From NCBI GenBank assembly GCA_964016985.1, contig OZ024827.1, positions 74,720,953 to 74,784,952 of the forward strand: a DNA stretch of 64,000 bases, given 5' to 3'. Source of the stretch: Anodontia alba (Eukaryota; Mollusca; Bivalvia; Lucinida; Lucinidae). Positions 33,095 to 41,132 of the stretch are shown piece after piece; position 1 is the first letter of the stretch; every line of letters begins with the position of its first letter. The notes below the pieces were generated by a model. That model searched no databases. It was not told the DNA's origin and saw only the letters and a list, made by a program, of their open reading frames with translations. A program made the position numbers and the translations under genes.

Positions 33095-34290
33095 TGCAAA
33101 GTATCAGGGAAAGCTTCAGAAAACGAGGACTTTCAGAATGGTCTACCAGTATTCTCATGTCCTCTTGGAAACCAGGAACAAAGGAACAGTATAATACATT
33201 CATTAATAGGTGGTTTTGCTACTGTAGTAAAAGGGAGACTGCTCCAGTTTCACCAACTTCAGAAGAACTGATAGAATTTCTAACTGACCAGTATGGATTA
33301 GGAAATGACAGCTTAAATACAGAATGATATGCACTTTCTTCTCTTGGATTAAATTTTGAAGGATTTAAGATTAGAAGTCACCCATTAGTAATTAGATACA
33401 TGAAAGATGTATTTGCTCTTAGACCACTAAAACCACACTACACACATATCTGGGATGTCATTACGAAAACACGCCTATTCAAATATACCGAAAATTTTAC
33501 CACCAAAAACTGAACATTTTTAGATAAAATATTCTGATAATTTTCATATTTCTGCTCAAAAATAGATTGTGGGTACTCGTTAGAACCCCCTCAGTGAGGC
33601 GGTTCTAACGAGTACCCACAATCTATGTTTTTGAGCAGAAATAAGAAAAATAATGTGCACCCCTGCAAACCCCAGTTTTACTATATAAAAGTGGGGTTTA
33701 AGGGGGTCAAAATTATATAGGCATGTTTTAGTGATGGAATTTAGTATTAACTTTATCTTCATAAACTTTCACCAGTAAAGTATCTTAAATTGAAAGCACT
33801 TACGTTAAAACTCACTATGTTAATGGACTTGACTCAAGGAGCATGTGTCCAAACACCTCATTTGCTAACTGTAAATAGTTTTTTGTAAAACAAAACAGGA
33901 GTTTGTTTTCAGTTATCAGAGGCATTAAAACAAAATAGGCTAGGCTGCAATGTTATGTAGTCTCATTTAAAGCTTATCCTCCAGATAGGAGACTTTGTAT
34001 ATATACAGTGTTGAAATTTGTCTTGTACAAGAGTTAAGGAAAAACTCAGAGAAAGATCGGTTGTAATTAGTTGTATAAAACCATATAAGCATGTTATAGG
34101 TGATACAATACTGCGATGGATAAAGACAGTTATGATTAACTCTGGAACTGATGCATAGCTATTTGGATCACTTAGTGTAAAGCTCAGTCAAGTACCGATA
34201 GCTGATATTCTGCAAAAAGCAGAACAGAGCAATCAGAAAACCTTTTCCAAGTTTTATGACAGATAGATAGTTCAGCAAGACAAGTTCCAA
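33095..34290 (+). pseudogene. DIRS-B tyrosine recombinase, inactivated
   Basis: Tyrosine recombinase joins the circular cDNA to the genome. The N-terminal core-binding part reads SWKPGTKEQYNTFINRWFCY and SEELIEFLTDQYGLG, overlapping the end of the preceding frame. After LKPHYTHIWDV a MITE (33457-33735) intervenes, then LKLKALTLKLTMLMDLTQGA. The first catalytic Arg position is lost (QGACVQTP). Further on are KHVIGDTILRWIKTVMI and VPIADILQKAEQSNQKTFSK with the Tyr in KFYDR kept; the HxxR pair reads GxxSVK, so His and Arg are gone. Several stops. Confidence 0.8.
33457..33735. mobile_element. Family A-type MITE in the DIRS-B recombinase
   Basis: The ends CATTACGAAAACACGCCTAT and the complement of ATAGGCATGTTTTAGTGATG are inverted repeats of about 20 bases. 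The centre is the family-A palindrome GGGTACTCGTTAGAACCCCC / GGCGGTTCTAACGAGTACCC. Confidence 0.8.
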
Positions 34291-34394
34291 GAAGGAGTAT
34301 TACAGTAGAAGAATTTGGTGAGTGAAGATTTTATCACATTATTGCTTTAAATTCTCGTTTAAGACGGAACAAAATTTTCTTTGAAAAAAAAAAT

Positions 34395-34860
34395 TTAAAA
34401 AATTAAACAAGACTTATCTTGGTTGAGTCGATGTTTGATTTTAATTATTTGAGTACAAGAAATCGGTGAGGGCTTAAATGCCTGCCACCCTCCCTCCCTA
34501 CATAGTTTCTATTTACAGGATGCAGTTGTAAATGTATATAATACTCTTACATATATGAGAACATATAAAGCTACATATTTTACGTATGCATATATCAAGT
34601 TAAATGAGCTGTAATGGAATAAATGGAATAATAAGAATCTGCATGTGTGTGCATGTAGCAACACATCATAAACATTAGAACTATAACTCAATAAATACAA
34701 TAAGTATACATGTGTTTGCATGTGATAAAATAAGTTGAAAGACTGCCTGACACATGTGCAACACATCTCATTTAAGCCCTCACTCATTTCTTATACTCAA
34801 GTAATTAAAATCAAACACTGACCTAACCAAGGTAAGTCTCGTTTAATTTTTTAAATTTTA
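34395..34860. repeat. DIRS-B internal complementary region and right inverted repeat
   Basis: ATTAAACAAGACTTATCTTG onward (34395-34482) is complementary over about 88 bases to 34770-34855 (end CGTTTAATTTTTT). The ~280-bp spacer is AT-rich and has the part complementary to 29096-29130. The position after the recombinase matches the same feature of DIRS-A. Confidence 0.75.
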
Positions 34861-34897
34861 ACGCATATTACTAGCATAGACCCAGATCACTGATTGA

Positions 34898-35190
34898 CTG
34901 AGTTGAGGTTTTACAGCCCAGTCAACCCATTAGGGGCATGTCAAGCCAGTCATGTTTACTTAACCACACTTTTACTTGGCAGGCTTAGTCCCCTAAGCGG
35001 TTTACCAGTATTTTTGCACATTCTTTTGCCAGAAACTGACAACCCCACTTCTTGAATTAGCGGGAGAGAATGACCGCAGAAAATATTTCATGACCAATCT
35101 CTATGAAAGAATGTTGCCAGACCGGGCAGGGATCAAATCCGCGACCTCCTGATCACCAGTGGGACACACATCGGACTGAGCCACCAATGT
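34898..35190 (-). mobile_element. SINE-1 copy
   Basis: On the minus strand: GGTGGCTCAGTCCGATG head, B box GGATTTGATCCC (diverged), tail GTAAAACCTCAACTCAGTCA. No clear target duplication found. Confidence 0.78.
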
Positions 35191-35199
35191 ATGCAGACC

Positions 35200-35490
35200 C
35201 AGATCAGCATGTGCCTTAATGCAGTTTGATCAATGTCTAAGCTGTTCTCCAACTGAACCTTTAAAGCCCAAACATTATGTTAGCGATCAACACAGACTCT
35301 GATCAAACTGCACAGATGGGCATGCTGATCTGAATCGATGCTGATCGCATATGTCATAAGACAGTTTTCTATTAAAAAGGGCTCATATAATGAGATCAGA
35401 ATGAAAATTAAAAATAAAACTGCCAAAATACATAATACATCGCTGTAAATACCCAAAGGCTTGGGTTAATATAAAACAATTATTTCAGTA
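35200..35490. other. No gene; decayed CAGATCAG-type repeat
   Basis: CAGACCCAGATCAGCATG, GATCAAACTGCACAGATGGG and GCTGATCTGAATC belong to the repeat also seen at 25225-25375. The rest looks like plain flanking DNA of DIRS-A. Confidence 0.55.
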
Positions 35491-36036
35491 AATCTTTAAT
35501 CACACATTGACAGAAAATGACATAAAAATTCAAAGCACATCAAAATGCATGACACCAAAATTGACTACAAACAACAATTCTCAAAATAACCCAAAAATGA
35601 AGTTTTTTAAAAGTAAAACATATTTTAACGAGTAATACTTAACCTATAGATAATGTGCTATTCTATTCTGTTATTCACCCCCTCCACAGAAAAAACGACC
35701 TTTCAGTCGTTATAAAGTCTTAATTCAGAAGGTCCCTTTAACAGTTACCTGTATGACGTAGTTAATCTTTAATCACACATTGACAGAAAATGACATAAAA
35801 ATTCAAAGCACATCAAAATGCATGAAACCAAAATTGACTACAAACAACAATTCTCAAAATAACCCAAAAATGAAGTTTTTTAAAAGTAAAACATATTTTA
35901 ACGAGTAATACTTAACCTATAGATAATGTGCTATTCTATTCTGTTATTCACCCCCTCCACAGAAAAAACGACCTTTCAGTCGTTATAAAGTCTTAATTCA
36001 GAAGGTCCCTTTAACAGTTACCTGTATGACGTAGTT
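35491..36036. repeat. 273-bp tandem duplication spanning the DIRS-A left border
   Basis: 35491-35763 and 35764-36036 are nearly identical; the difference I see is CATGACACC versus CATGAAACC. Each copy holds about 104 bases of flanking DNA plus the first ~170 bases of the inverted terminal repeat. Confidence 0.93.
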
Positions 36037-36134
36037 CCTCCCGCTCAAATGATCACGTGTCAGTTTCTTTTATGTGTAAAACAATACACAATTAGGAGAA
36101 AGGAGCGAGGGAAGGGAGGTGGGACGATAAATAC

Positions 36135-36230
36135 TTATCTATAGGTTAAGTATTACTCGTTAAAATATGTTTTACTTTTAAAAAACTTCATTTTAACTTC
36201 GTAATACATTAACCTATAGATAATGTGCTA
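36135..36230. repeat. DIRS-A internal complementary region (circle-junction copy)
   Basis: TTATCTATAGGTTAAGTATT through TTTTAAAAAACTTC is the complement of the left tip (from 35867). It runs straight into ATTTTAACTTCGTAATACAT..AATGTGCTA, the complement of the right tip (ending 42063). The joint at about 36188-36194 defines both element ends to within a few bases. Confidence 0.9.
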
Positions 36231-36470
36231 GAATTTGTAGAATAGGAGGGAGGATTTCTCCTATTAAGTTAGTCCCAACTTCTGAATTAAGGCTTAATAA
36301 AAGGATTTATTTTTTATATATATATAATGAGGACATAATTAGTGCTTAAGGCAATAATAAGATCCTTTAACCAAGGATAAAGTAATCCAGGGTTAACATA
36401 TATATATAATAAAGATATAATTAGTACCTCTCTAGTATAGCATCAGGTCTAGGGGGGCTGTTGACGTTGT
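36231..36470. other. DIRS-A 3' untranslated part
   Basis: AT-rich, with two TATATATATAATRARGA words about 95 bases apart. It lies between the recombinase stop and the internal complementary region, with no open frame. Confidence 0.6.
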
Positions 36471-39386
36471 CTACACATCCATAGCTGATTGCTGTTGGCC
36501 CCCCACCACTTTTTGGGCCACTACAATGGGGCCCAAACTTTGGAGATTCTGTGCTTGTTGAGACATGTCTCTGAGATAGAATTTGGCAAAAGTTGATGAA
36601 CTATTCCAAACCGCTGCTTGAAGTATATCATTGAGAGGAACTTTGTCGAAGAAAGCCCAAGAAGAGGAAAGAGCTCTAACTTCATGAGCTTTGATTTTAA
36701 GGAAAGAGATATCTCGTTTAGTGAGTTTCCTATAGGCAAGTTTAACAGTGTAAGATATCCATCTCGAGATAGTATCTTTAGAGATATCCTTATTGCCTTT
36801 AATAGGAAGAAAAAGTCTAGTTCTATTTTGGCGATAAGAGCTAGTCATTTTGAGATAGAATTTCAGAGCCCTAACGGGGCAAAGAAGTCTGTCAGTATGT
36901 TCCCATTTACATATTCGAGCAAGACTAGGAACAACAATAGGATCTGGTTTAACAGAAGGAAGCTGGTTTTTTGCTAAAAAACCAGATTTAAGAATCAAGG
37001 AAACTGAACCATCAGATTGATTAAATCTTAAATGTTGTGAATCCATAGCTAGAGCATGTATTTCACTACACCTTTTAGCAGTGGCAAGAGCTAAGAGAAA
37101 GGCTGTCTTAATAGTAACGTGAAATTTAGAAGCCTTATCAAGAGGTTCAAAAGGTGGTTTTTGTAGACATACTAAAACCCATGATAAATCCCATTTAGGT
37201 GTAAGAGATCTTTGTACTGGTCGTTGAAGTTCAAAGGATCTGATAAGTTCAGATAAAACTGGATTAGATCCGATTCTATTACCAGTTTTGAAGTTTTTAA
37301 AAGTGTTAGAGATCATAGATCTATAACCTTTAATAGTACTAATCTGACATTTCTTTTCCGAAAAAAGAAAGATTAAGAAATCGGCTATAACTGTAATAGG
37401 GGCCGAGATCGGATTAACCTTTTTTGTATGACACCAATTAGAGAAGATGGTCCATTTTGCATCGTAGACTTTTTGTGTAGATGCTCTTCTTGATCTGGAG
37501 ACAAAATCTGCAACGTTTTGTGAAAATTTCTTATCTCTGATTGATTGTTTGATAACTCCCAAGCGTGAAGGTCGAGAATTGGGAGGTTTTGATGTACAAA
37601 TCTTCCTTTGGATTGAGTCAGTAGTCTTGGAATTAGTGGCAGACGAATCGGAGCTGACACTAATAGAAGAAGAAGTTCTGAGAACCACTGTTGCTGTGGC
37701 CAGAACGGAGCTATGAGAACTATTCTGCACTGATGTTGTCGGATTTTCTCTAGAACAGCAGGTATCAGAATAAAAGGAGGAAAAGCATATGCATGAAGAT
37801 GATTCCAGTCCATGGACAGGGCATCTATCACTAGTGCTTTGTAGTCTTGTACTGGAGAGACATATAATGGGAGTCTGTGGTTGAATCTTGTCGCAAACAG
37901 ATCCACATTTGGGAAGTTGAGCATCTGGAATACTGAATTCGCAACTGTTTGATCCAGAGCCCATTCTGTCTTGATAGGTTTGTCTAGTCTTGAGAGGCGG
38001 TCTGCAAGAATGTTGAATTTGCCTGGGATGTGACGTACTCTGATAACTATGTCTTGTTCCAGGCACCAATAGAGTATTTTCCAAACTTCTACGCAAAGAT
38101 TGGGGGAATGAGTGCCACCCTGTTTGTTGATATATGAGACCACCGTTGTGTTGTCTGTGGATATCATGATGCAAGAATGGTGAATAAATGTTTTGGCTTG
38201 TTTCAGTGCTAATCGTATGGCCATCATTTCTAACATATTGATATGGAGCTGGGATTGGTTTTCTGTCCAGCGACCATGAAAGGACAGTGTTGTCGGCTCT
38301 AAATGAGCTCCCCATCCGTAATGACTGGCATCCGTATAAAGGAAGAATTTGGGGTCTGGAGGATGGATTGAAGTCCCTGTCTCGAATCGAATGGGGTTTA
38401 TCCACCATTGTAAGTGAGATCGAATCATGCCGTTTATCGAGATCGGGTGATCGAGAGGAAGAATATGAGGTTTCCAGACTGACAGCAGGCACATCTGAAG
38501 AGGACGTAAGTGCAGTCTGCCCAGGAGAACAAGGTCTGCTGCAGCACTGAGTTTGCCCAAAAGAGAAAGGAAAGTTCGTGCCGATACATGTTTTGCTGAC
38601 ATTATTTTCTTGATTGTTAGAATTAGGTTCTGTACACGATCCGCTGGAACCCGGACTAAATTTTGTTGCGTCAGAAATTCCATACCTATGAAGGTGAATT
38701 TCTGAGCAGGAAAGAGGTCTGACTTCTTGAGATTTGGCAGAAAACCTAGGCTTTGAATAGTTTGAATGCAAATCTTTGTCTGAGTAATCAGACGGTTGTG
38801 AATCAGATTTTTTATCAGCCAATCGTCTAGGTATGGAAAAACTGATATGGCACGTTGGCGTAGAAAAGCTGCAATAACGTCCATCAGTTTCGAGAAAATT
38901 AACGGACTTAGGGACATTCCGAACGGTAGGGCCGAAAAGTGATATACTTGATCTTCGTGTACGAAACGAAGATACTTCCTGGATTGACGATGTATCGGCA
39001 CATGTAGATATGCATCTGTTAAATCTATGGAGACAGTCCAATCGTTGAGTCTCATCGCTTGTCTTACCGATTTGACTGTCTCCATTTTGAATGCTTGTTT
39101 CTCTATGTAACGGTTTAATAAAGACAGGTCTAATATTAAACGAAACTTTCCGTTCTTTTTTGGCACAAGGAATATCCGGGAATAAAAGCCGGGAGTTTCT
39201 GGATTCTGTACCCTTTCCACTGCCCGTTTGTTGAGAAGATTTTCGATCTCTTCTCTGAGAAACGGGGAGGAGGATTGACTCATTCTGATCGGAACAGATG
39301 ACAAAGGAGGAATTTTGATGAATGGTATCCTGAATCTGTTTCGTACGATAGAGAGGACCCATTTGTTGTCTGTTATTTCCTCCCAT
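36471..39386 (-). CDS. DIRS-A tyrosine recombinase (functional part ~36471-37545)
   Basis: The open frame is 971 codons, but only the last ~357 look like the recombinase. That part has a core-binding region (ASTQKVYDAKWTIFSNWC, TIKGYRSMISNTFK) and a catalytic domain with Arg772 (TAKRCSEIHAL), His901-x-x-Arg904 (KAHEVRALSS), Trp927 in the second-His position and Tyr937 (FAKFYLRD). It should cut and rejoin a circular cDNA to insert the element without an integrase. The upstream ~614 codons overlap the RT gene in another frame and are Ser-rich without domains. The frame is the same as gag, parted from it by one TGA. The true start is unknown: internal initiation or splicing are both possible. 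All catalytic residues are present. Confidence 0.88.
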   Translation of the reverse strand: MGGNNRQQMGPLYRTKQIQDTIHQNSSFVICSDQNESILLPVSQRRDRKSSQQTGSGKGTESRNSRLLFPDIPCAKKERKVSFNIRPVFIKPLHRETSIQNGDSQIGKTSDETQRLDCLHRFNRCISTCADTSSIQEVSSFRTRRSSISLFGPTVRNVPKSVNFLETDGRYCSFSTPTCHISFSIPRRLADKKSDSQPSDYSDKDLHSNYSKPRFSAKSQEVRPLSCSEIHLHRYGISDATKFSPGSSGSCTEPNSNNQENNVSKTCIGTNFPFSFGQTQCCSRPCSPGQTALTSSSDVPAVSLETSYSSSRSPDLDKRHDSISLTMVDKPHSIRDRDFNPSSRPQILPLYGCQSLRMGSSFRADNTVLSWSLDRKPIPAPYQYVRNDGHTISTETSQNIYSPFLHHDIHRQHNGGLIYQQTGWHSFPQSLRRSLENTLLVPGTRHSYQSTSHPRQIQHSCRPPLKTRQTYQDRMGSGSNSCEFSIPDAQLPKCGSVCDKIQPQTPIICLSSTRLQSTSDRCPVHGLESSSCICFSSFYSDTCCSRENPTTSVQNSSHSSVLATATVVLRTSSSISVSSDSSATNSKTTDSIQRKICTSKPPNSRPSRLGVIKQSIRDKKFSQNVADFVSRSRRASTQKVYDAKWTIFSNWCHTKKVNPISAPITVIADFLIFLFSEKKCQISTIKGYRSMISNTFKNFKTGNRIGSNPVLSELIRSFELQRPVQRSLTPKWDLSWVLVCLQKPPFEPLDKASKFHVTIKTAFLLALATAKRCSEIHALAMDSQHLRFNQSDGSVSLILKSGFLAKNQLPSVKPDPIVVPSLARICKWEHTDRLLCPVRALKFYLKMTSSYRQNRTRLFLPIKGNKDISKDTISRWISYTVKLAYRKLTKRDISFLKIKAHEVRALSSSWAFFDKVPLNDILQAAVWNSSSTFAKFYLRDMSQQAQNLQSLGPIVVAQKVVGGQQQSAMDV

Positions 39387-39418
39387 TTTTCCGCAAAATG
39401 GGCCAATCGTCCTCCCAC
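37385..39418 (-). CDS. DIRS-A reverse transcriptase / RNase H / MT-like polyprotein
   Basis: 677 codons. The RT (about residues 65-250) has FLVPKKNGKFRLILDLS, SIDLTDAYLHVPIH with Asp132, LPFGMSLSPLIFSKLMD and the catalytic YLDDW (Asp198, Asp199). RNase H (about 355-480) has YTDAS Asp363, NMLEMMA Glu397, STDNTTV Asp422 and ILADRLSR Asp473. A methyltransferase-like part follows, with VDLFATRFNHRLPLY (505-519) and AYAFPPF (544-549), as in other DIRS proteins; its activity is unproven. The enzyme copies the element RNA to cDNA. The frame is already open upstream of the ATG across the gag stop (DYEGPPFPLPALPLADIPVG), so translation by frameshift from gag is possible. It overlaps the recombinase frame by about 2 kb. 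Confidence 0.92.
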   Translation of the reverse strand: MGGRLAHFAEKWEEITDNKWVLSIVRNRFRIPFIKIPPLSSVPIRMSQSSSPFLREEIENLLNKRAVERVQNPETPGFYSRIFLVPKKNGKFRLILDLSLLNRYIEKQAFKMETVKSVRQAMRLNDWTVSIDLTDAYLHVPIHRQSRKYLRFVHEDQVYHFSALPFGMSLSPLIFSKLMDVIAAFLRQRAISVFPYLDDWLIKNLIHNRLITQTKICIQTIQSLGFLPNLKKSDLFPAQKFTFIGMEFLTQQNLVRVPADRVQNLILTIKKIMSAKHVSARTFLSLLGKLSAAADLVLLGRLHLRPLQMCLLSVWKPHILPLDHPISINGMIRSHLQWWINPIRFETGTSIHPPDPKFFLYTDASHYGWGAHLEPTTLSFHGRWTENQSQLHINMLEMMAIRLALKQAKTFIHHSCIMISTDNTTVVSYINKQGGTHSPNLCVEVWKILYWCLEQDIVIRVRHIPGKFNILADRLSRLDKPIKTEWALDQTVANSVFQMLNFPNVDLFATRFNHRLPLYVSPVQDYKALVIDALSMDWNHLHAYAFPPFILIPAVLEKIRQHQCRIVLIAPFWPQQQWFSELLLLLVSAPIRLPLIPRLLTQSKGRFVHQNLPILDLHAWELSNNQSEIRNFHKTLQILSPDQEEHLHKKSTMQNGPSSLIGVIQKRLIRSRPLLQL

Positions 39419-39464
39419 TGGAATGTCCGCGAGCGGAAGAGCAGGCAGTGGAAAGGGCGGGCCT

Positions 39465-41132
39465 TCATAATCTTGCGGAGGAAGAGGCAGGTTTAGAGGA
39501 GGGGAACTGACGGATGTTACCAGTCCTCTTGATATTATCTTTCTTAATGTGAGAAGATGAGCTTTGAGGAATATTTTTGGACCTATACGACTGCGTAGGT
39601 TTAGGTCTGGATGTTGTTTGTTTAGCAGGATATTTAGGTATCTTGAAAGCTCTGCTCTGCGAAGGAGGCTTATAAGAATGAGATTGTGACTGAATGGATG
39701 AAGAAGCTAGAAACCTTTGCTGTTGAGCTTCGAAGTTTGATTTAGCTATTTCTTTTATCCTGCCGTCAAATAAGGATTTTGAGTTAATAGGAGCGTTCCT
39801 TAACTCGTATGTGGAATTGTCGAGTAGTAGTTTAGACGAAGCTAGGGCTGCGTCCCTCCTAGCTTGGAATAATTCAGTAGTTAAAAGTGTAGACATGGCA
39901 GTAGCATGTTTAATCGATTTGGCTACGGCCTCCAGAAGTCTGGAAAGGGCCGCAACCGACATCGATTCCTGTTGTAATGAAAGGAAGGCAGCTGAAGAAA
40001 ATAGATCAGCATGAGAATTAATAGCGACTAGTTTTCTAGCCTTCCTTTCCCATGCTTCTAGATTCTTGAGCGGAATAGAAGCTCTTCCTTTATTAGAAAT
40101 GTCTAGGAGCGACGCATCCGCTTCTAATTGAGGGATATTATCAGTTGGCAAATATTGGTTTTGGCTCTTGTAGAATTTAGTCGGAGCAAGAGCCGAAACC
40201 AAGCTTTGCGGACAAATCCAATCTCTTGAACATTTGTCCGATTCTAGTCTATTTTGAATATATTTTGTTGTATTTTGTACTAATTTGGATTGTGGGAGGA
40301 CAAGTAATGGAGTGGAACAAGACTCCATTAATTGTTCGATCCCAGAGAGAGGTTTTAATGGAGCTTGATCCTGCTGAGTTTTGGGGCATAACTCAGGAGG
40401 AAGAAGCCGGAAGACCTCGTTAATCGCACGATCAAATGACCAGACTTCGGATTCAGTTTCCGAATCTGACTCCTTATTCTGTTGAGTGAGATTTGGCTGA
40501 ATCTGATCGTAATTAATAGGTTGATTTGTGAATTGACTAAAATTAGTCTCCTCAGGTTGTATTGGAGTTGGCGTTTGAACAACCTGGGGCGATTTATGAG
40601 CCCTTGTATATCTACCAATGTCAAGTTGAGATTGGGAGGAATTTGATGAAGAAGAAGGCGTCATCGATCGTCTTCTTCTCTTTTTATGAGAGTGCTTAGA
40701 TCTCTTTGAATTTTTCTTTCGCCGAGAAGAACTCAAAGAGTCTGATCTGGAAGTAGAGATAGAAGAAGAGGACGATCGATGTCTTCTTCTCTTTTTAGAT
40801 TTATGCTCTCTTTTAGACTGATCCTTCCTTGAAGGTCTGGAGATAGATAAATCATTTGAATTTGGAGGCTCAATCATTACACTCGGATCTGAGACCTGCG
40901 AAAAATCAGGTTCGAGTGGAATAATCTGTCTAGAGGAAGAAGCTGGATTAGGAAGTTCTAGTCTATTAGAACGTTCGTAACCAGGAATAAAGACATTGGA
41001 TAGTCTGTGGACACTACCCTGTGAAATATGGCTACTTATGGACGGAGCGTAGCTTTGTACAGGCACATTTATAGGAATATAACCAGGCGGAATTTGTGTT
41101 TGTAGGTCATACGGGAATGACTGTAAACCCAT
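39465..41132 (-). CDS. DIRS-A gag, main part (ORF1b)
   Basis: 555 codons from an ATG that is probably not the native start. Features: a Pro/Ser-rich beginning, a basic Arg-Ser stretch (KKRRRHRSSSSSISTSRSDS, then KRSKHSHKKRRRRS) that could be a nuclear or RNA-binding signal, and a downstream alpha-helical core (FRLLPPELCPKTQQ, LLVLPQSKLVQNTTKYIQNR, SVAALSRLLEAVAKSI, AFLSLQQESM) typical of DIRS gag-like proteins, ending in a Ser/Lys-rich tail. It presumably coats the RNA. It continues the frame of 41107-41694 after a +1 shift in the minisatellite between them. The stop at 39465 is the only barrier to reading into the recombinase frame. Confidence 0.85.
   Translation of the reverse strand: MGLQSFPYDLQTQIPPGYIPINVPVQSYAPSISSHISQGSVHRLSNVFIPGYERSNRLELPNPASSSRQIIPLEPDFSQVSDPSVMIEPPNSNDLSISRPSRKDQSKREHKSKKRRRHRSSSSSISTSRSDSLSSSRRKKNSKRSKHSHKKRRRRSMTPSSSSNSSQSQLDIGRYTRAHKSPQVVQTPTPIQPEETNFSQFTNQPINYDQIQPNLTQQNKESDSETESEVWSFDRAINEVFRLLPPELCPKTQQDQAPLKPLSGIEQLMESCSTPLLVLPQSKLVQNTTKYIQNRLESDKCSRDWICPQSLVSALAPTKFYKSQNQYLPTDNIPQLEADASLLDISNKGRASIPLKNLEAWERKARKLVAINSHADLFSSAAFLSLQQESMSVAALSRLLEAVAKSIKHATAMSTLLTTELFQARRDAALASSKLLLDNSTYELRNAPINSKSLFDGRIKEIAKSNFEAQQQRFLASSSIQSQSHSYKPPSQSRAFKIPKYPAKQTTSRPKPTQSYRSKNIPQSSSSHIKKDNIKRTGNIRQFPSSKPASSSARL

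Larger units (their letters stand above)
30727..33270 (+). pseudogene. DIRS-B reverse transcriptase / RNase H / MT-like region
   Basis: Before the RT: DEWKKTSDQNILDIVEHCHI (30727-30840). After a 374-bp insert, RT resumes with KFNEKEMSSIENEIQKLVEM and VLSPILLRPKIYGEYRMVLN, then ASVDLKxAYYS-type block (FGSVDLKHAYYSIKI) and GFMINVEKSALIP. The YxDD catalytic segment that should follow KLMQAVYTKLRN is deleted. RNase H follows out of frame with YTDASLQGYEANL, HINTLELLAIFYALKAF and VLCDNTTANYINN; its C-terminal part is cut by the MITE at 32419-32660. Beyond that, YLFPSFSLLGRSIQILKED and GILLAPLWKTQPWLPR match the methyltransferase-like region of DIRS proteins. Dead by deletion, stops and insertions. 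Confidence 0.85.
29096..34860 (+). mobile_element. DIRS-B: decayed DIRS-type retrotransposon with nested insertions
   Basis: Order on the + strand: left inverted-repeat piece (29096-29130), gag remains, reverse transcriptase / RNase H / methyltransferase-like region, tyrosine recombinase, an internal complementary region (about 34395-34482) and a right inverted repeat (about 34743-34860). The left piece CTTAAATGAGATGTGT is complementary to ACACATCTCATTTAAG at the right. Coding parts carry many stops and shifts. Insertions at 30846-31219, 32419-32660 and 33457-33735 break it further. YR-type retrotransposons of this kind integrate through a circular copy with the recombinase instead of an integrase. 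Confidence 0.85.

Noticed and set aside
31424..33327. DIRS-B frames as an active gene
   Set aside because: The YxDD segment is deleted, recombinase Arg/His are lost, and three insertions and many stops are present.
37545..39386. Upstream ~614 codons of the 971-codon frame as part of the recombinase protein
   Set aside because: No domain and Ser-rich composition dictated by the overlapping RT codons. Reported as a finding but not accepted as recombinase sequence.
36618..40624. Plus- and minus-strand short frames over DIRS-A (36618-36977, 38287-38550, 39811-40014, 40226-40423, 40355-40624)
   Set aside because: They overlap the gag, RT and recombinase genes in other frames and show no domains.
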